Shown here: piece after piece, positions 5,165 through 5,843 of the stretch | Position numbering within the stretch: the stretch's first letter is position 1 | How the letters are laid out: the number at the start of each line of letters is the position of its first letter | Origin: an uncultured Oscillospiraceae bacterium | Lineage (GTDB): Bacteria; Bacillota; Clostridia; Oscillospirales; Oscillospiraceae | Direction of reading: 5' to 3' | DNA: 5,843 bases | Assembly (NCBI GenBank): GCA_934546725.1 | Contig: CAKTED010000112.1 | Location: 1-5,843 of the forward strand | Notes under the pieces: model-generated | Database searches by the model: none | Told to the model about the DNA's origin: nothing | Seen by the model: the letters and a program-made list of their open reading frames with translations, nothing else | Made by a program: the position numbers and the translations under genes

Positions 5165-5710
5165 ATGGCTTCCAAAAAGAAAAACGGAGAGGCAGAGAAT
5201 AAAGAAGAGGAAATAAATCAGACGGCGGAGACCGCCGAAGAAGAAATTCCCGAGACCGTCGAGGAGCCTGCGGAACCCGCAAGAGATTACGAGGCCGAGC
5301 TGAGCGCCGAGAAGGACAGATATCTCAGACTTGCAGCCGAATATGATAATTATCGCCGCCGCAGCCAGAAGGAGCGCGAGGCGCTTTACGCCGACGTCAA
5401 GGCCGATACGGTGACGAAGCTGCTGCCGGTTTACGATAATATCGCAAGGGCGCTGGCGCTTGGCTGCACGGACGAGGCTTTCATGAAGGGCATTCAGATG
5501 ACCATGAATCAGCTTGAAGAGATATTCGACAAGCTGGGCGTGAAGGAAATAGAGGCCGTGGGTCAGCCGTTTGACCCGGAAAAGCATAACGCCGTGCGTC
5601 ACATTGAGGACGATTCCGTCGGCGAGAACACCGTGGTCGAAGAATTTCAGAAGGGCTTCACCCTTGGCGACAGGGTGATCCGTTTCGCAATGGTCGTAGT
5701 CGCAAACTGA
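5165..5710 (+). CDS. grpE: Co-chaperone GrpE, nucleotide exchange factor for DnaK
   Basis: GrpE is a cytosolic dimer that opens the DnaK nucleotide-binding domain to release ADP. At 181 residues the length is normal. Residues 1-42 are a charged, Glu-rich, probably disordered tail. Residues 43-85 form the long dimerisation helix with DRYLRLAAEYDNYRRRSQKE (51-70). LLPVYDNIARAL (87-98) belongs to the four-helix bundle. The beta-domain that contacts DnaK holds PFDPEKHNAV (135-144), and the C-terminus GFTLGDRVIRFAMVVVAN (164-181) is the family signature. AAAGGA at 5146-5151 lies inside the end of hrcA and 13 bases from the ATG, a rather long spacing; no other in-frame start is available nearby. 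It is the second gene of the CIRCE-controlled operon. Confidence 0.97.
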   Translation: MASKKKNGEAENKEEEINQTAETAEEEIPETVEEPAEPARDYEAELSAEKDRYLRLAAEYDNYRRRSQKEREALYADVKADTVTKLLPVYDNIARALALGCTDEAFMKGIQMTMNQLEEIFDKLGVKEIEAVGQPFDPEKHNAVRHIEDDSVGENTVVEEFQKGFTLGDRVIRFAMVVVAN

Positions 5711-5724
5711 AAACACTTTACAGC

Positions 5725-5749
5725 AAAGCCGGGCGGCCTGAGCCGCTTT
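5725..5749 (+). other. Small hairpin in the grpE-dnaK gap
   Basis: GCGGC (5733-5737), loop CTGA and GCCGC (5742-5746) form a 5-bp stem followed by TTTA. An alternative pairs AAAGC (5725-5729) with GCTTT (5745-5749). It is too short, and its T run too weak, for an efficient terminator. A partial terminator or an mRNA-processing or stability element that sets the dnaK:grpE ratio is possible. Confidence 0.35.
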
Positions 5750-5794
5750 ATCAAAAACTCATTAGGATGTTAATTCTGACAGGAGGAATTTATT

Positions 5795-5843
5795 ATGGGC
5801 AAAATTATTGGTATAGATCTTGGTACTACAAACAGCTGCGTAG
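5795..5843 (+). CDS. dnaK: Molecular chaperone DnaK (Hsp70), first 16 codons only
   Basis: The visible residues MGKIIGIDLGTTNSCV are the universal DnaK N-terminus. IDLGTTNS is the phosphate-1 loop that binds ATP in the actin-like nucleotide-binding domain. AGGAGG at 5781-5786, eight bases before the ATG, is the strongest ribosome site in this operon, in keeping with DnaK being needed in much larger amounts than HrcA or GrpE. The 84-base gap after grpE contains a small hairpin but no clear separate promoter. The rest of the gene lies beyond the right edge. Confidence 0.96.
   Translation, partial: MGKIIGIDLGTTNSCV

Noticed and set aside
4028..5716. 562-codon minus-strand frame across hrcA and grpE.
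   Set aside because: It is antisense to two firmly identified genes and is rich in Arg, Leu and His as expected for a shadow frame.

Overview
The window looks like a chromosomal segment of a GC-rich, low-branching Clostridia-type Firmicute (Bacillota), probably an Oscillospirales-like gut anaerobe. This is inferred from the hrcA-grpE-dnaK gene order under a perfect CIRCE element, sigma-A style promoters with extended -10 elements, strong AGGAGG ribosome sites, an LtaS-type membrane protein, and dispersed repeats of the type common in such genomes. No database was searched, so the taxonomic placement is tentative.

Layout. The left part (1-1750) is a minus-strand, translationally coupled pair. 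The first gene encodes an unrecognised 389-residue protein with a short pentapeptide-repeat turn followed by a degenerate beta-propeller-like region. It has its own extended -10 promoter. The second gene is the N-terminal 194 residues of a multi-spanning membrane protein resembling LTA synthase family phosphoglycerol transferases, and it runs off the left edge. Positions 1751-2522 hold no convincing protein gene. They contain that promoter, two copies of a dispersed REP-like repeat in GC-rich filler, and then a compact unit on the minus strand: a good promoter, about 140 nt of self-complementary sequence, and an intrinsic terminator. This unit is a candidate small RNA.

The middle (2523-3746) is a minus-strand two-gene operon of exported proteins, one with a cleavable signal peptide and one lipoprotein. 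They look like diverged paralogues and share a 'DG..CC' motif near their C-termini. Their promoter sits in a divergent regulatory region facing hrcA and is spanned by an 8-bp inverted repeat.

The right part (3972-5843) is the class I heat-shock operon. A TTGACA-N17-TACATT promoter is overlapped at its start site by CIRCE, followed by hrcA (repressor), grpE (nucleotide exchange factor) and the first 16 codons of dnaK (Hsp70). HrcA binds CIRCE and represses its own operon, and GrpE and DnaK work together in protein folding. A small hairpin lies between grpE and dnaK.
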